A DNA stretch of 5,773 nucleotides from Bacteroidota bacterium (GTDB lineage Bacteria; Bacteroidota; Ignavibacteria; Ignavibacteriales; Melioribacteraceae), in NCBI GenBank assembly GCA_021812745.1, contig JAKAMS010000179.1:1-5773 (forward strand). Reading direction: 5' to 3'. Within the stretch, counting starts at the first letter, position 1. Each line of letters opens with the position of its first letter. The notes under the pieces are model-generated. The model did not search any database and was not told where the DNA came from. It was given only the letters and a program-made list of their open reading frames with translations. Shown here one piece after another: positions 1-5,557 of this stretch. A program made the position numbers and the translations under genes.

Positions 1-25
1 CAGTATCTTTTTCTTGTTCGAACAT
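1..25 (-). CDS. 5' end of a CDS cut by the window edge, possibly rpsA (ribosomal protein S1)
   Basis: Only eight complete codons are visible, reading MFEQEKDT, from an ATG at 25-23. A good Shine-Dalgarno sequence (AGGAG, five bases upstream) makes this a credible start, and an in-frame stop lies a short way upstream. The acidic, charged N-terminus fits ribosomal protein S1, and cmk followed by rpsA is a common order in many bacteria. The identity is inferred from gene order alone; eight residues cannot establish it. The gene is separated from cmk by 167 bp carrying repeats, so it may have its own promoter. Confidence 0.45.
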
Positions 26-30
26 CTGAA

Positions 31-35
31 CTCCT
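31..35 (-). promoter_or_regulatory. Shine-Dalgarno sequence of the CDS at 25-1
   Basis: The minus strand reads AGGAG, then TTCAG, then ATG. It is the best match to the anti-Shine-Dalgarno sequence in the window, and it is the main reason for calling a gene start at position 25. Confidence 0.6.
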
Positions 36-132
36 GCTTATCTTACTCTGCTTCGATCATCTCACCATCAAAGAAATCTTGGCAGTTTTTGTTTAGTTAT
101 ACATCAGTTTTTTGTGATGGTATTTTATAGCT

Positions 133-160
133 ATTAGCTTTCAGCAATTAGCTGTCAGCC
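133..160. repeat. Two tandem copies of a 14-bp unit (ATTAGCTTTCAGCA / ATTAGCTGTCAGCC)
   Basis: Units at 133-146 and 147-160 match at 12 of 14 positions, and a partial AGCT-containing unit precedes them from about 127. The unit is partly self-complementary (GCTGxCAGC, AGCT). It is noncoding and lies between cmk and the next gene. Similar AGCTxxxAGC-type short repeats recur in intergenic DNA of many bacterial genomes, so this is probably one member of a dispersed family. Whether other copies exist cannot be seen from this window. Confidence 0.55.
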
Positions 161-169
161 AAACTTTTA

Positions 170-194
170 AACTTAGCCATTAAGGCACTAAGTT
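170..194. repeat. Inverted repeat AACTTAG / CTAAGTT touching the cmk stop codon
   Basis: The 7-bp arms at 170-176 and 188-194 are perfect, with an 11-bp loop (CCATTAAGGCA) that contains a related 'TTAAGG' core. The right arm includes the first two bases of the cmk stop triplet as read on the plus strand (193-195). The 'CATTAAGGCACTAAG' wording resembles a simple intergenic repeat seen in many bacteria. No T tract follows on the minus strand, so it does not look like an intrinsic terminator. Confidence 0.4.
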
Positions 195-879
195 ACTTTA
201 TATCATTTTTATTAAGAACATTTTTAATCTTCACTAACAAATAATCCAAATCTTGTTCCGGAGTAAGCGCAGAGTTATCAAACTCAATAGCGTCTTCCGC
301 TTTGCGAAGAGGAGAAACTTCCCGTCCGCTATCTATTCTATCTCTCGTTTCAAGATTTTCTTTTACTTCATCGTAAGTGATTGAAAAATTCTTTTCTTGA
401 AATTCTCTCAATCTTCTTTTTGTACGGACATCAATAGTTGCTGTTAGAAAAACTTTCAGGTCAGCATTAGGAAAAACAACCGTAGTAACATCTCTTCCCT
501 CAGCTACAATATTTCCTTCATCGCCAAGTTTTTTTTGAATCTTCACAAGTTCGGCACGCACTTCAGGAATTTTACTTATGTCGCTTACTTTTGCATTAAC
601 TTCGGCACTTCTAATTTTCTCGGTAACCTCTTCATCATTTACAAAAACTCTAGTAATACCATTTTCGAACTTTAACTTAAGATTAATCTCCCGTGCCATA
701 TCAATTATAGCGGAAATATCCTCTGCGATTCCTTTTCGGAGTGCAATAAAAGTTATTGCGCGGTACATTGCACCCGTATCCAAATATGTGAATCCGAGCT
801 TTTGCGCAATGTTTTTAGCAGCAGTACTTTTACCGGAACCGGCGGGACCGTCTATTGCTATGATAATTTTCTTTGGCAT
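193..879 (-). CDS. cmk: Cytidylate kinase
   Basis: This soluble NMP kinase transfers phosphate from ATP to CMP or dCMP, feeding CTP and dCTP pools. The 228-residue product is close to E. coli Cmk in length. Residues 11-19 form the P-loop GPAGSGKST. YLDTGAMYRA (32-41) is the family's NMP-binding signature, EGRDVTTVVFP (127-137) carries the conserved Arg129-Asp130, and RDRIDSGREVSPL (179-191) is the lid and CMP-binding motif. I chose ATG 879 because IAIDGPAGSGKST then begins at the usual distance from the N-terminus. The frame stays open to a TTG at 918, but that adds 13 residues with no family resemblance. There is no clear Shine-Dalgarno sequence upstream of 879. The 128-bp gap from coaX suggests separate or internal initiation, although read-through from the coenzyme A operon is possible. 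Confidence 0.97.
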   Translation of the reverse strand: MPKKIIIAIDGPAGSGKSTAAKNIAQKLGFTYLDTGAMYRAITFIALRKGIAEDISAIIDMAREINLKLKFENGITRVFVNDEEVTEKIRSAEVNAKVSDISKIPEVRAELVKIQKKLGDEGNIVAEGRDVTTVVFPNADLKVFLTATIDVRTKRRLREFQEKNFSITYDEVKENLETRDRIDSGREVSPLRKAEDAIEFDNSALTPEQDLDYLLVKIKNVLNKNDIK

Positions 880-915
880 TTGGCTTGCAAAAATAGGAAA
901 ACAAGTTCCCTGCCG

Positions 916-923
916 CAAATTTA
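916..923 (-). promoter_or_regulatory. Tentative -7 element (TAAATTTG) upstream of cmk
   Basis: The minus strand matches the Bacteroidetes-type -7 consensus TAnnTTTG exactly, 36 bases upstream of the chosen cmk ATG. I find no convincing -33 TTTG at the expected distance. An eight-base match in AT-rich DNA is weak evidence. If it is real, transcription would begin downstream of the TTG at 918, which would support ATG 879 as the start. Confidence 0.22.
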
Positions 924-956
924 AATTGGTAGAAAATGACCTTTAAGCCAGTATAT

Positions 957-979
957 ATCTTTAGAGTGGTTCTAAAAAT
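957..979 (-). other. AT-rich stem-loop between coaX and cmk
   Basis: On the minus strand, TTTAGA (976-971) and TCTAAA (965-960) pair perfectly around a 5-nt loop (ACCAC). The stem extends to nine pairs if one G-U is allowed. No T tract follows on the minus strand. On the plus strand a T run does follow, but no plus-strand gene ends there. It may be an RNA processing or 3'-end structure of the coenzyme A operon transcript, or may be chance in AT-rich DNA. Confidence 0.25.
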
Positions 980-1007
980 CCTTTTTTATTGAATTTAACT
1001 ATGGTTT

Positions 1008-1793
1008 TCATGACTCTTCCCGTTTCATATTCATTAAATAGGCTCTGTATAAACCACTCAAAACTAAAGTTGGTATAATATCATTAAAGAGATGAGTGTT
1101 TTCAAATAAGCGCGAAAAGCCCCCCGTTCCAATTACAATTGGATCTTCATCCTGAAATGCTTCATTAACGATTTTTGTTTTCAATTCTCTAACCATTCCA
1201 ATTTGCCCGTGATAAAGACCGGATTGAATGCTCTCAACAGTCGACCTTCCAATAACTTCTGTGATCTCCTTAATCTCCACAGTTGGCAACTGAGCGGTTT
1301 TATTAACTATAGCTTCCATTGAAATGCGAATACCGGGCAGAATTATTCCACCGAGATATTCTTTCGCTTTGCTTATGACGCAAAATGTTGTAGCTGTACC
1401 AAAATCTACAATTATTAAATTTTTATTCGGATAAAGATTTATAGCGGCAACTGCATTTGCTATCCGGTCTGCCCCAACTTCCAAAGGATTCCTGTATTTA
1501 ATCTTCAATCCGGTTTTTACTCCGGGTCTAAGAAAAAATGGTTCTGTATTAAAATATTTTATACAGCCGCTACCAAGAGAGTGATTTAAATCCGGCACAA
1601 CACTACAGATAGAAATTCCTGTAATTGCATCCGGATTAATTTTATTTTCTTTTAAGACAGAGCGAAGAAAAATTCCGATTTCATCGGAAGAGAATTGCTG
1701 GCGCGAAGTTTTTCGGAATTGTGTTATAATTTCTTCCTCCTTAAAAACGCCGCCGTGAATTTGCGTATTACCCACATCAATACAAAGAATCAT
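1008..1793 (-). CDS. coaX: Type III pantothenate kinase
   Basis: This enzyme phosphorylates pantothenate with ATP to 4'-phosphopantothenate, the committing step of coenzyme A synthesis. It has an ASKHA (actin/hexokinase-like) fold. The type III class is known to need a monovalent cation and to escape feedback inhibition by CoA. In the 261-residue product, DVGNT (6-10) is phosphate-binding motif 1 and GADR (107-110) carries the expected catalytic Asp109. DFGTATTF (130-137) is the second phosphate motif, and LGGIILPG (147-154) and GTGG (222-225) are further family motifs. The start is set at ATG 1793 because DVGNT belongs at the extreme N-terminus, GAAGG lies eight bases upstream, and the coaBC stop is one base away. 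A TTG at 1808 would add only KANK-type residues and overlaps that ribosome site. Its substrate comes from PanC and its product goes to CoaBC, both encoded just upstream. Confidence 0.96.
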   Translation of the reverse strand: MILCIDVGNTQIHGGVFKEEEIITQFRKTSRQQFSSDEIGIFLRSVLKENKINPDAITGISICSVVPDLNHSLGSGCIKYFNTEPFFLRPGVKTGLKIKYRNPLEVGADRIANAVAAINLYPNKNLIIVDFGTATTFCVISKAKEYLGGIILPGIRISMEAIVNKTAQLPTVEIKEITEVIGRSTVESIQSGLYHGQIGMVRELKTKIVNEAFQDEDPIVIGTGGFSRLFENTHLFNDIIPTLVLSGLYRAYLMNMKREES

Positions 1794-1794
1794 T

Positions 1795-3036
1795 TTATTT
1801 GCCTTCAATATCTTTCAGTAAAAATTGTTCCAGATTCCCTGATAACTCTTCAGCAGTAACTACTGAGACAGATTGCATATCTTTATTAAAAATTGTGAAG
1901 TTATTTTGAATATTCTCCAATGTTCTATTTGATTGATCGTTCAGCACAACATAATCACTGTGGGAACTATTCATTAATTTTTTGACTGCTCTGTTTCTTT
2001 CCCCGCTATCAGAAGTATTTGTGTACTTAAATACAACCAGCAAAACATTTTTATTTTTCGAATATGACTTTAATCTATCGGCAATTTTAAAATTCCGCTT
2101 GAGATTGATAACCAGCCGATCATTCTCAGAATCAATTTTTTTATTAACCGGAGGTAATAATTTTTCTCCTTGCAGTTCAATTGTTTCTAAAGAATAATCA
2201 CTCACCGCCGCGAGATGAATAACACAATCAAAATCATTTTCAGTCAGAATTCGTTCCAGTTTTTGATTCAGATCATTAAAACTCTCAAAAAGAATTTTAT
2301 TGCAGCCAGATGGAGTTACAGTTACATATTTTGCGAGAAGACAAGTTACGTCGTAACCTTTTTTCGAAAAGTAATCAGCAATTACAGCGCCTGTTCTTCC
2401 TGTGCTTAAATTGGTGATGAACCGAACTTGGTCAATGCTTTCTTTTGTTCCTCCCGACGTAACTAAAATTTTTAATCTCTTCACCTGCGTTACATTTTTA
2501 GGAATTGAACGCAGAATGTATTCGAAGATTTCGTCCGGTTCGAGTAGTTTACCTTTACCGATTTCTCCGCAAGCAAGGTAACCTTCAGTAGTTGGCAAAA
2601 TTTTAACTCCCCAAGTTTCTAATTTTCCCATTGAACTTTGTGTTGCCGGATGCTGGTACATTAAGGTGTTCATAGCCGGTACTATGAGAAACGGCTTTGT
2701 CCAATCATGTGCAAGAAACAACGAAGTCAAAAGATTGTCTGCAATTCCGTTTGCCATTTTGTTTATTGTATTTGCCGATGCCGGGCAAACAATTGTCAAA
2801 TCATCCCACTTCACAAGATTGATGTGATTCATCATCTCGCCTTCGGCGAAAGAATCGGTATAGACAGAATGACCGGTTAATCCTTCAAGTGTTGCCTTGC
2901 CGATAAATTTTAGTGCGTTTTCTGTTGCAATAACTTTCACTTCAAAATTTTTCTGCATAAGTTTCGAAATCAAGTATGCACTTTTATATGCAGCAATAGA
3001 GCCTGTGATACCGAAAAGAATTTTATATTTTGACAT
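1795..3036 (-). CDS. coaBC: Bifunctional phosphopantothenoylcysteine decarboxylase / phosphopantothenate-cysteine ligase (CoaBC, Dfp)
   Basis: The CoaB half joins cysteine to 4'-phosphopantothenate in a nucleotide-dependent reaction. The FMN-dependent CoaC half then decarboxylates the product to 4'-phosphopantetheine. The 413-residue length is normal for the fusion. CoaC occupies about residues 1-180: ITGSIAAYK (10-18), the expected catalytic His71, PAMN (120-123) and ACGEIGKG (155-162) with the active-site Cys156. CoaB follows from about 188: TSGGT (193-197), a substrate loop around Asn209, and HLAAVSDY (274-281). Several CoaB motifs depart from the E. coli form: NLSTGRTG in place of NxSSGKMG, NKKIDS in place of KIKK, and VVFKYTN in place of FAAET. 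The start codon lies inside panC (14-nt overlap), with GAGG about ten bases upstream. The gene ends one base before coaX. The changes look like a family variant, not damage, because the frame is intact and the core is conserved. Confidence 0.97.
   Translation of the reverse strand: MSKYKILFGITGSIAAYKSAYLISKLMQKNFEVKVIATENALKFIGKATLEGLTGHSVYTDSFAEGEMMNHINLVKWDDLTIVCPASANTINKMANGIADNLLTSLFLAHDWTKPFLIVPAMNTLMYQHPATQSSMGKLETWGVKILPTTEGYLACGEIGKGKLLEPDEIFEYILRSIPKNVTQVKRLKILVTSGGTKESIDQVRFITNLSTGRTGAVIADYFSKKGYDVTCLLAKYVTVTPSGCNKILFESFNDLNQKLERILTENDFDCVIHLAAVSDYSLETIELQGEKLLPPVNKKIDSENDRLVINLKRNFKIADRLKSYSKNKNVLLVVFKYTNTSDSGERNRAVKKLMNSSHSDYVVLNDQSNRTLENIQNNFTIFNKDMQSVSVVTAEELSGNLEQFLLKDIEGK
1802..1806 (-). 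promoter_or_regulatory. Shine-Dalgarno sequence deciding the coaX start
   Basis: GAAGG on the minus strand lies inside the last coaBC codons, eight bases before ATG 1793. It overlaps the alternative TTG codon at 1808-1806, so that TTG cannot be the start served by this site. Confidence 0.5.
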
Positions 3037-3787
3037 TATCGATCAACCTCACTTTTCCAAGATGAACCGCACCAAATCTTCTACCTTCAATTTCTTCAAT
3101 ATAGTCTACTTTGAAACCAAGATTTTCTAACTCTACCTTAATTTGCTGCGGAGATTTATTCGATTGTAGTAGTTTCGGAAAATTGACTGCATGTGCCCTT
3201 TCTTCGGATTTAAGCAGAAGATTTCTGGAACTAATAGCAAGACCATCGTCTTCACGGACATTAGGACAAGGAATAATTTCAATGTTTAAAAAGAAAGCTC
3301 TGCACATTCCGTCAATTAATTTATATTGCTGATAGTCTTTCTCTCCAAAGTATGCTCGATCAGCCTGAATAACATTTAGTAATTTTAAGACAACTGTTAG
3401 AACTCCGTCGAAATGACCGGGGCGGTATGCACCGCATAAAATCTTGCTCAGTTCACTCTCCACAACACGGTACTTAAAATTATCTTCATAAATTTCGTTG
3501 TAGTTCGGGTAAAAAAGAAAATCCACTTTTAGTTCATTAAGTAATTTCAAATCAGATGCAAAAGTTTGCGGATAATTTTGAAGGTCTTTTGGGTCGTTAA
3601 ATTGAGTTGGGTTAATAAAAATGCTTACAACTGAAATACCATTTTCACATATGCAGCGTTTGATTAATTCCGCGTGTCCTTTGTGTAGAACACCCATAGT
3701 TGGAACAAAACCAATTTTTTTATTTTTGAATTCCTCAGATCGTAAAAGAAATTTCCATTCTTGGATTGACTTAATAATTCTTGTCAT
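3023..3787 (-). CDS. panC: Pantothenate synthetase (pantoate-beta-alanine ligase)
   Basis: This cytoplasmic enzyme activates pantoate with ATP to pantoyl-adenylate, then transfers it to beta-alanine to give pantothenate. It belongs to the nucleotidyltransferase (HIGH/KMSKS) superfamily. PTMGVLHKGH (29-38) holds the HIGH-like HxGH, and FINPTQF (57-63) is a pantoate and ATP contact region. YRPGHFDGV (121-129), FGEKDYQQ (147-154) and DGLAISSRN (181-189, the KMSKS-like loop) complete the catalytic set. At 254 residues it is roughly 25 to 30 shorter than E. coli PanC, and the shortening falls in the C-terminal domain between the SSRN loop and the ending LGKVRLIDN. All catalytic motifs are upstream of this, so it should be active. 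Its ATG shares one base with the panB stop (TAATG), and its last 14 bases overlap coaBC, which indicates translational coupling on both sides. Confidence 0.96.
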   Translation of the reverse strand: MTRIIKSIQEWKFLLRSEEFKNKKIGFVPTMGVLHKGHAELIKRCICENGISVVSIFINPTQFNDPKDLQNYPQTFASDLKLLNELKVDFLFYPNYNEIYEDNFKYRVVESELSKILCGAYRPGHFDGVLTVVLKLLNVIQADRAYFGEKDYQQYKLIDGMCRAFFLNIEIIPCPNVREDDGLAISSRNLLLKSEERAHAVNFPKLLQSNKSPQQIKVELENLGFKVDYIEEIEGRRFGAVHLGKVRLIDNVKI

Positions 3788-4572
3788 TAATGACTTTCGT
3801 TTGTTGACGGAAATTTTCTTTCTTTTACATCAAAATTATAATTGTTTATTGCGGACTTTATCTGCTCATAACCGTTCATATACTTTCGCAAAAATTTGGG
3901 ATTGAAATCTTTAGACATTCCCAACAAATCATGAAGCACTAGAACCTGTCCGCTGGTAAAAGGTCCAGCACCGATTCCAATAGTTGGAATTTTTAGTTTC
4001 TCAGTTACTCTTCTTGCCAGATCAGAAGGTACCATTTCCAGCACAATTGAAAAACATCCTGCTTCTTCTAGCAATAGTGCATCGGCTAATAATTTGTTTG
4101 ATGAAATTTCATCTTGTCCATGCACTTTATAACCGCCCAATTGATTAATCGACTGCGGCGTTAATCCTAAATGACCCATTACCGGAATTCCCGAAACAAC
4201 TATTTTTTTGATCAGTTTAATATCATCCGCACCTTCAATTTTGATTGCTTGTGCGCCTGCTTTCATAAGTTTATCAATTGCATCAAAAAGTAGTGATGAA
4301 CCTTTTTTATGAGCGAGAAAAGGAATATCTGCAATCAGAAATTTATTTTTTATTCCTCTCTTAACAGCTGAAACGTGAAAACTCATCATGTCAAGATCGG
4401 CGTAAACCGTAGTTTCGTGTCCGTGCATTACCATTGCGGCACTATCGCCAACCAAGACTGCATCAATATCGGTTTCGTCGAGTATCAATGCCGACCAATG
4501 ATCGTAACAAGTTACAACAGAAATTTTTTTGTCTTCATTATTATATTTCTGAAACTCTCTTACCGTTTTCAT
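3787..4572 (-). CDS. panB: 3-methyl-2-oxobutanoate hydroxymethyltransferase (ketopantoate hydroxymethyltransferase)
   Basis: PanB transfers a hydroxymethyl group from 5,10-methylene-tetrahydrofolate to 2-ketoisovalerate, giving ketopantoate, the first committed step of pantothenate synthesis. The 261-residue product is close to the usual length and spans the whole (beta/alpha)8 barrel. VTCYD (20-24), VGDS (41-44, Asp43) and ADIPF (81-85, Asp82) are visible, followed by KIEG (111-114, Glu113), PVMGHLGLTPQ (130-140), GGYKVHG (146-152), LEMVP (178-182, Glu179) and PTIGIGAG (196-203). Asp43, Asp82 and Glu113 correspond to the metal ligands, and Glu179 to the proposed catalytic base, of the E. coli enzyme. 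The ATG lies one base after the stop of the DUF2520 gene, and the stop shares a base with the panC start. There is no strong Shine-Dalgarno sequence, so translation probably depends on coupling. Confidence 0.97.
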   Translation of the reverse strand: MKTVREFQKYNNEDKKISVVTCYDHWSALILDETDIDAVLVGDSAAMVMHGHETTVYADLDMMSFHVSAVKRGIKNKFLIADIPFLAHKKGSSLLFDAIDKLMKAGAQAIKIEGADDIKLIKKIVVSGIPVMGHLGLTPQSINQLGGYKVHGQDEISSNKLLADALLLEEAGCFSIVLEMVPSDLARRVTEKLKIPTIGIGAGPFTSGQVLVLHDLLGMSKDFNPKFLRKYMNGYEQIKSAINNYNFDVKERKFPSTNESH

Positions 4573-4573
4573 T

Positions 4574-5293
4574 TTATTTTTGATGATATAATTTTAGAAA
4601 TGATTGATAGACATATTCCAGCGGACTACCTTTTATTTGGTCAAAGTGTTTTTCTATGGTTTTCGAATCGCCTCTTTTTATTGGACCTGTGAGCGGATCC
4701 TTGGATAACATTAAATTTTGAGTCACGGATTTTAAATACGGATAAGATGATTCAGCCGGAATAGTTAATTGATTTTCAAGAAAATGGAAGAAATGCTGCC
4801 AGAGTATAACACTAAAATTTCCGGCAATACTGCACCAAGCATGGTAAAGTTCTTTTCGCTCTTGTTCTATTTCGAAAGATGGATTCGGAAATTCGGGAAA
4901 TAATTCTGAAAATTTTCTCTCTCCTTTTTCAGTTACAAATGGAATAGATTCATAAAACTCTAGATCAAATAAGTGTTTTGTAAAGCTAGCCATTGGATGA
5001 GCACTTTGGATACCGTAAATTGATAAAAGTCCAGAACAATGAATCCAAATTTTTTCGGACGTAACTTCGTTTTTGTGTGCTAAATAAAAATCTTCAATTT
5101 CGTCGTCGCGAACTAATAATAGAATTTTTTCAACCGGATCGGAAAGTTTCCCGAATTCAGATAAATTTTCTCGTGTGCAATGTTGAAAAGTAATTTCTAA
5201 AAAATTGAAATAATGAACGAGATGTTTGGCAACTCTTCCGTTGCCAACAATTAGGTATTTCGGTTTGTCGATTTGGTTAGGTACCTGTCCCAT
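4574..5293 (-). CDS. Rossmann-fold / DUF2520 oxidoreductase, candidate ketopantoate reductase
   Basis: The 239-residue protein has an N-terminal NAD(P)-binding Rossmann domain: strand plus VGNGRVA (16-22, GxGxxA type), then LLLVRDDEI (58-66) and WIHCSGLL (83-90), a substrate-side loop. SAHPMASF (97-104) is a hallmark of the DUF2520 family. The C-terminal helical DUF2520 domain has KELYHAWCSIAGNF (147-160), with Lys147, His151 and Asn159 placed like the catalytic Lys and Asn of beta-hydroxyacid dehydrogenases, and LTGPIKRGD (201-209), another family signature. It is the first gene of the run, one base from panB, and no panE is present. I infer that it reduces ketopantoate to pantoate. PanG of Francisella is a reported non-PanE ketopantoate reductase that I recall belonging to this family, but I could not check that. 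The family call is firm; the substrate is a hypothesis. The start is supported by AAAGGA eight bases upstream. Confidence 0.9.
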   Translation of the reverse strand: MGQVPNQIDKPKYLIVGNGRVAKHLVHYFNFLEITFQHCTRENLSEFGKLSDPVEKILLLVRDDEIEDFYLAHKNEVTSEKIWIHCSGLLSIYGIQSAHPMASFTKHLFDLEFYESIPFVTEKGERKFSELFPEFPNPSFEIEQERKELYHAWCSIAGNFSVILWQHFFHFLENQLTIPAESSYPYLKSVTQNLMLSKDPLTGPIKRGDSKTIEKHFDQIKGSPLEYVYQSFLKLYHQK

Positions 5294-5301
5294 GGATCAA
5301 G

Positions 5302-5307
5302 TCCTTT
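5302..5307 (-). promoter_or_regulatory. Shine-Dalgarno sequence of the DUF2520 gene
   Basis: AAAGGA on the minus strand ends eight to nine bases before ATG 5293. It is the only recognisable ribosome site at the head of the operon, and it supports the chosen start. Confidence 0.45.
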
Positions 5308-5319
5308 AAAATTAGTATT

Positions 5320-5351
5320 AAAAAGTAATTGTCCCTGTTAGGGGATCAATT
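5320..5351 (-). terminator. Stem-loop plus T5 tract in the operon leader (attenuator or terminator candidate)
   Basis: Read on the minus strand, AATTG-A-TCCC (5351-5342, with one unpaired A) pairs with GGGACAATT (5335-5327) around a 6-nt loop (CTAACA). This gives nine base pairs, three of them consecutive G-C. Two bases later comes TTTTT (5324-5320). The structure is 27 bases upstream of the DUF2520 start, downstream of the tentative promoter. It could end transcripts arriving from the T9SS gene, or attenuate the pantothenate operon. The stem is short and the T tract modest, so termination efficiency is uncertain. Confidence 0.35.
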
Positions 5352-5375
5352 CTAAACAGCTAAACATTTCTAGTT

Positions 5376-5408
5376 GAAAAATAGTTTTATTTCATAATTC
5401 AACGCAAA
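5376..5408 (-). promoter_or_regulatory. Tentative Bacteroidetes-type promoter for the pantothenate/CoA operon
   Basis: The minus strand has TTTG (5408-5405), a 21-nt spacer, then TATTTTTC (5383-5376), which matches TAnnTTTG at all but the last base. That spacing fits the -33/-7 layout known for Bacteroidetes. Transcription would start about 75 bases before the DUF2520 ATG and place the stem-loop in the leader. In AT-rich DNA such matches arise by chance, so this remains a candidate. Confidence 0.28.
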
Positions 5409-5455
5409 CTTGAAAATAAATTTTTTCATATGGTATTTATCTTTCTCTAAAAAGA

Positions 5456-5557
5456 TTATCCTCCTCTCAAAGAATTAAAAATATTCAGTTTTGCTACACG
5501 GACTGATGGTAAAAAACCTCCAATAAATCTCATAGTTACAGCAAAAATTAATATGAT
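5456..5557 (-). pseudogene. Probable relic: C-terminus of an FtsX/MacB-type ABC transporter permease
   Basis: One frame ends at a TAA (5458-5456) and reads a hydrophobic stretch IILIFAVT, then MRFIGGFLPSVRVAKLNI, then FNSLRGG. The pattern of a last membrane helix, GGxLPxxRxAxLxIxxxLRxx and stop is the standard ending of FtsX-like permease domains. The frame stays open further upstream without sensible family sequence and runs into the 3' end of the T9SS gene, so only about 35 residues of the roughly 400 expected remain. I infer a decayed or deleted permease gene. It could also be translated from the ATG at 5533 as a 25-residue peptide, but no ribosome site supports that. The identification rests on motif recognition alone. 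Confidence 0.45.

Noticed and set aside
43..96. Minus-strand frame ending NKNCQDFFDGEMIEAE just before the start at 25
   Set aside because: Codon choice looks gene-like, but only 17 codons are open after an upstream stop and the only ATG leaves five codons. It is too short to call and has no family match that I recognise.
102..119. Inverted repeat CATCA / TGATG around a T-rich loop
   Set aside because: The arms are only 5 bp with an 8-bp loop and no following T tract on the minus strand. This is expected by chance.
880..918. Longer cmk reading frame starting at TTG 918
   Set aside because: The 13 extra residues do not resemble Cmk, the start is TTG, and ATG 879 gives the normal family length. 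The extra bases also overlap a possible promoter element.
1794..1808. Longer coaX starting at TTG 1808
   Set aside because: DVGNT should be at the extreme N-terminus in type III pantothenate kinases, and a GAAGG ribosome site correctly spaced for ATG 1793 overlaps the TTG.
4375..4692. Plus-strand open frame of about 105 codons across panB and the DUF2520 gene
   Set aside because: It lies antisense to two well-supported genes, crosses their junction and shows no recognisable domain. It is a shadow of minus-strand coding. The same applies to the shorter plus-strand frames at 578-946, 1982-2409, 2897-3332 and 3621-3905.
5376..5433. Eighteen-codon frame MKKFIFKFALNYEIKLFFN
   Set aside because: It starts like a signal peptide but stops at once, has no good ribosome site and overlaps the candidate promoter. 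It is most likely chance in AT-rich DNA.
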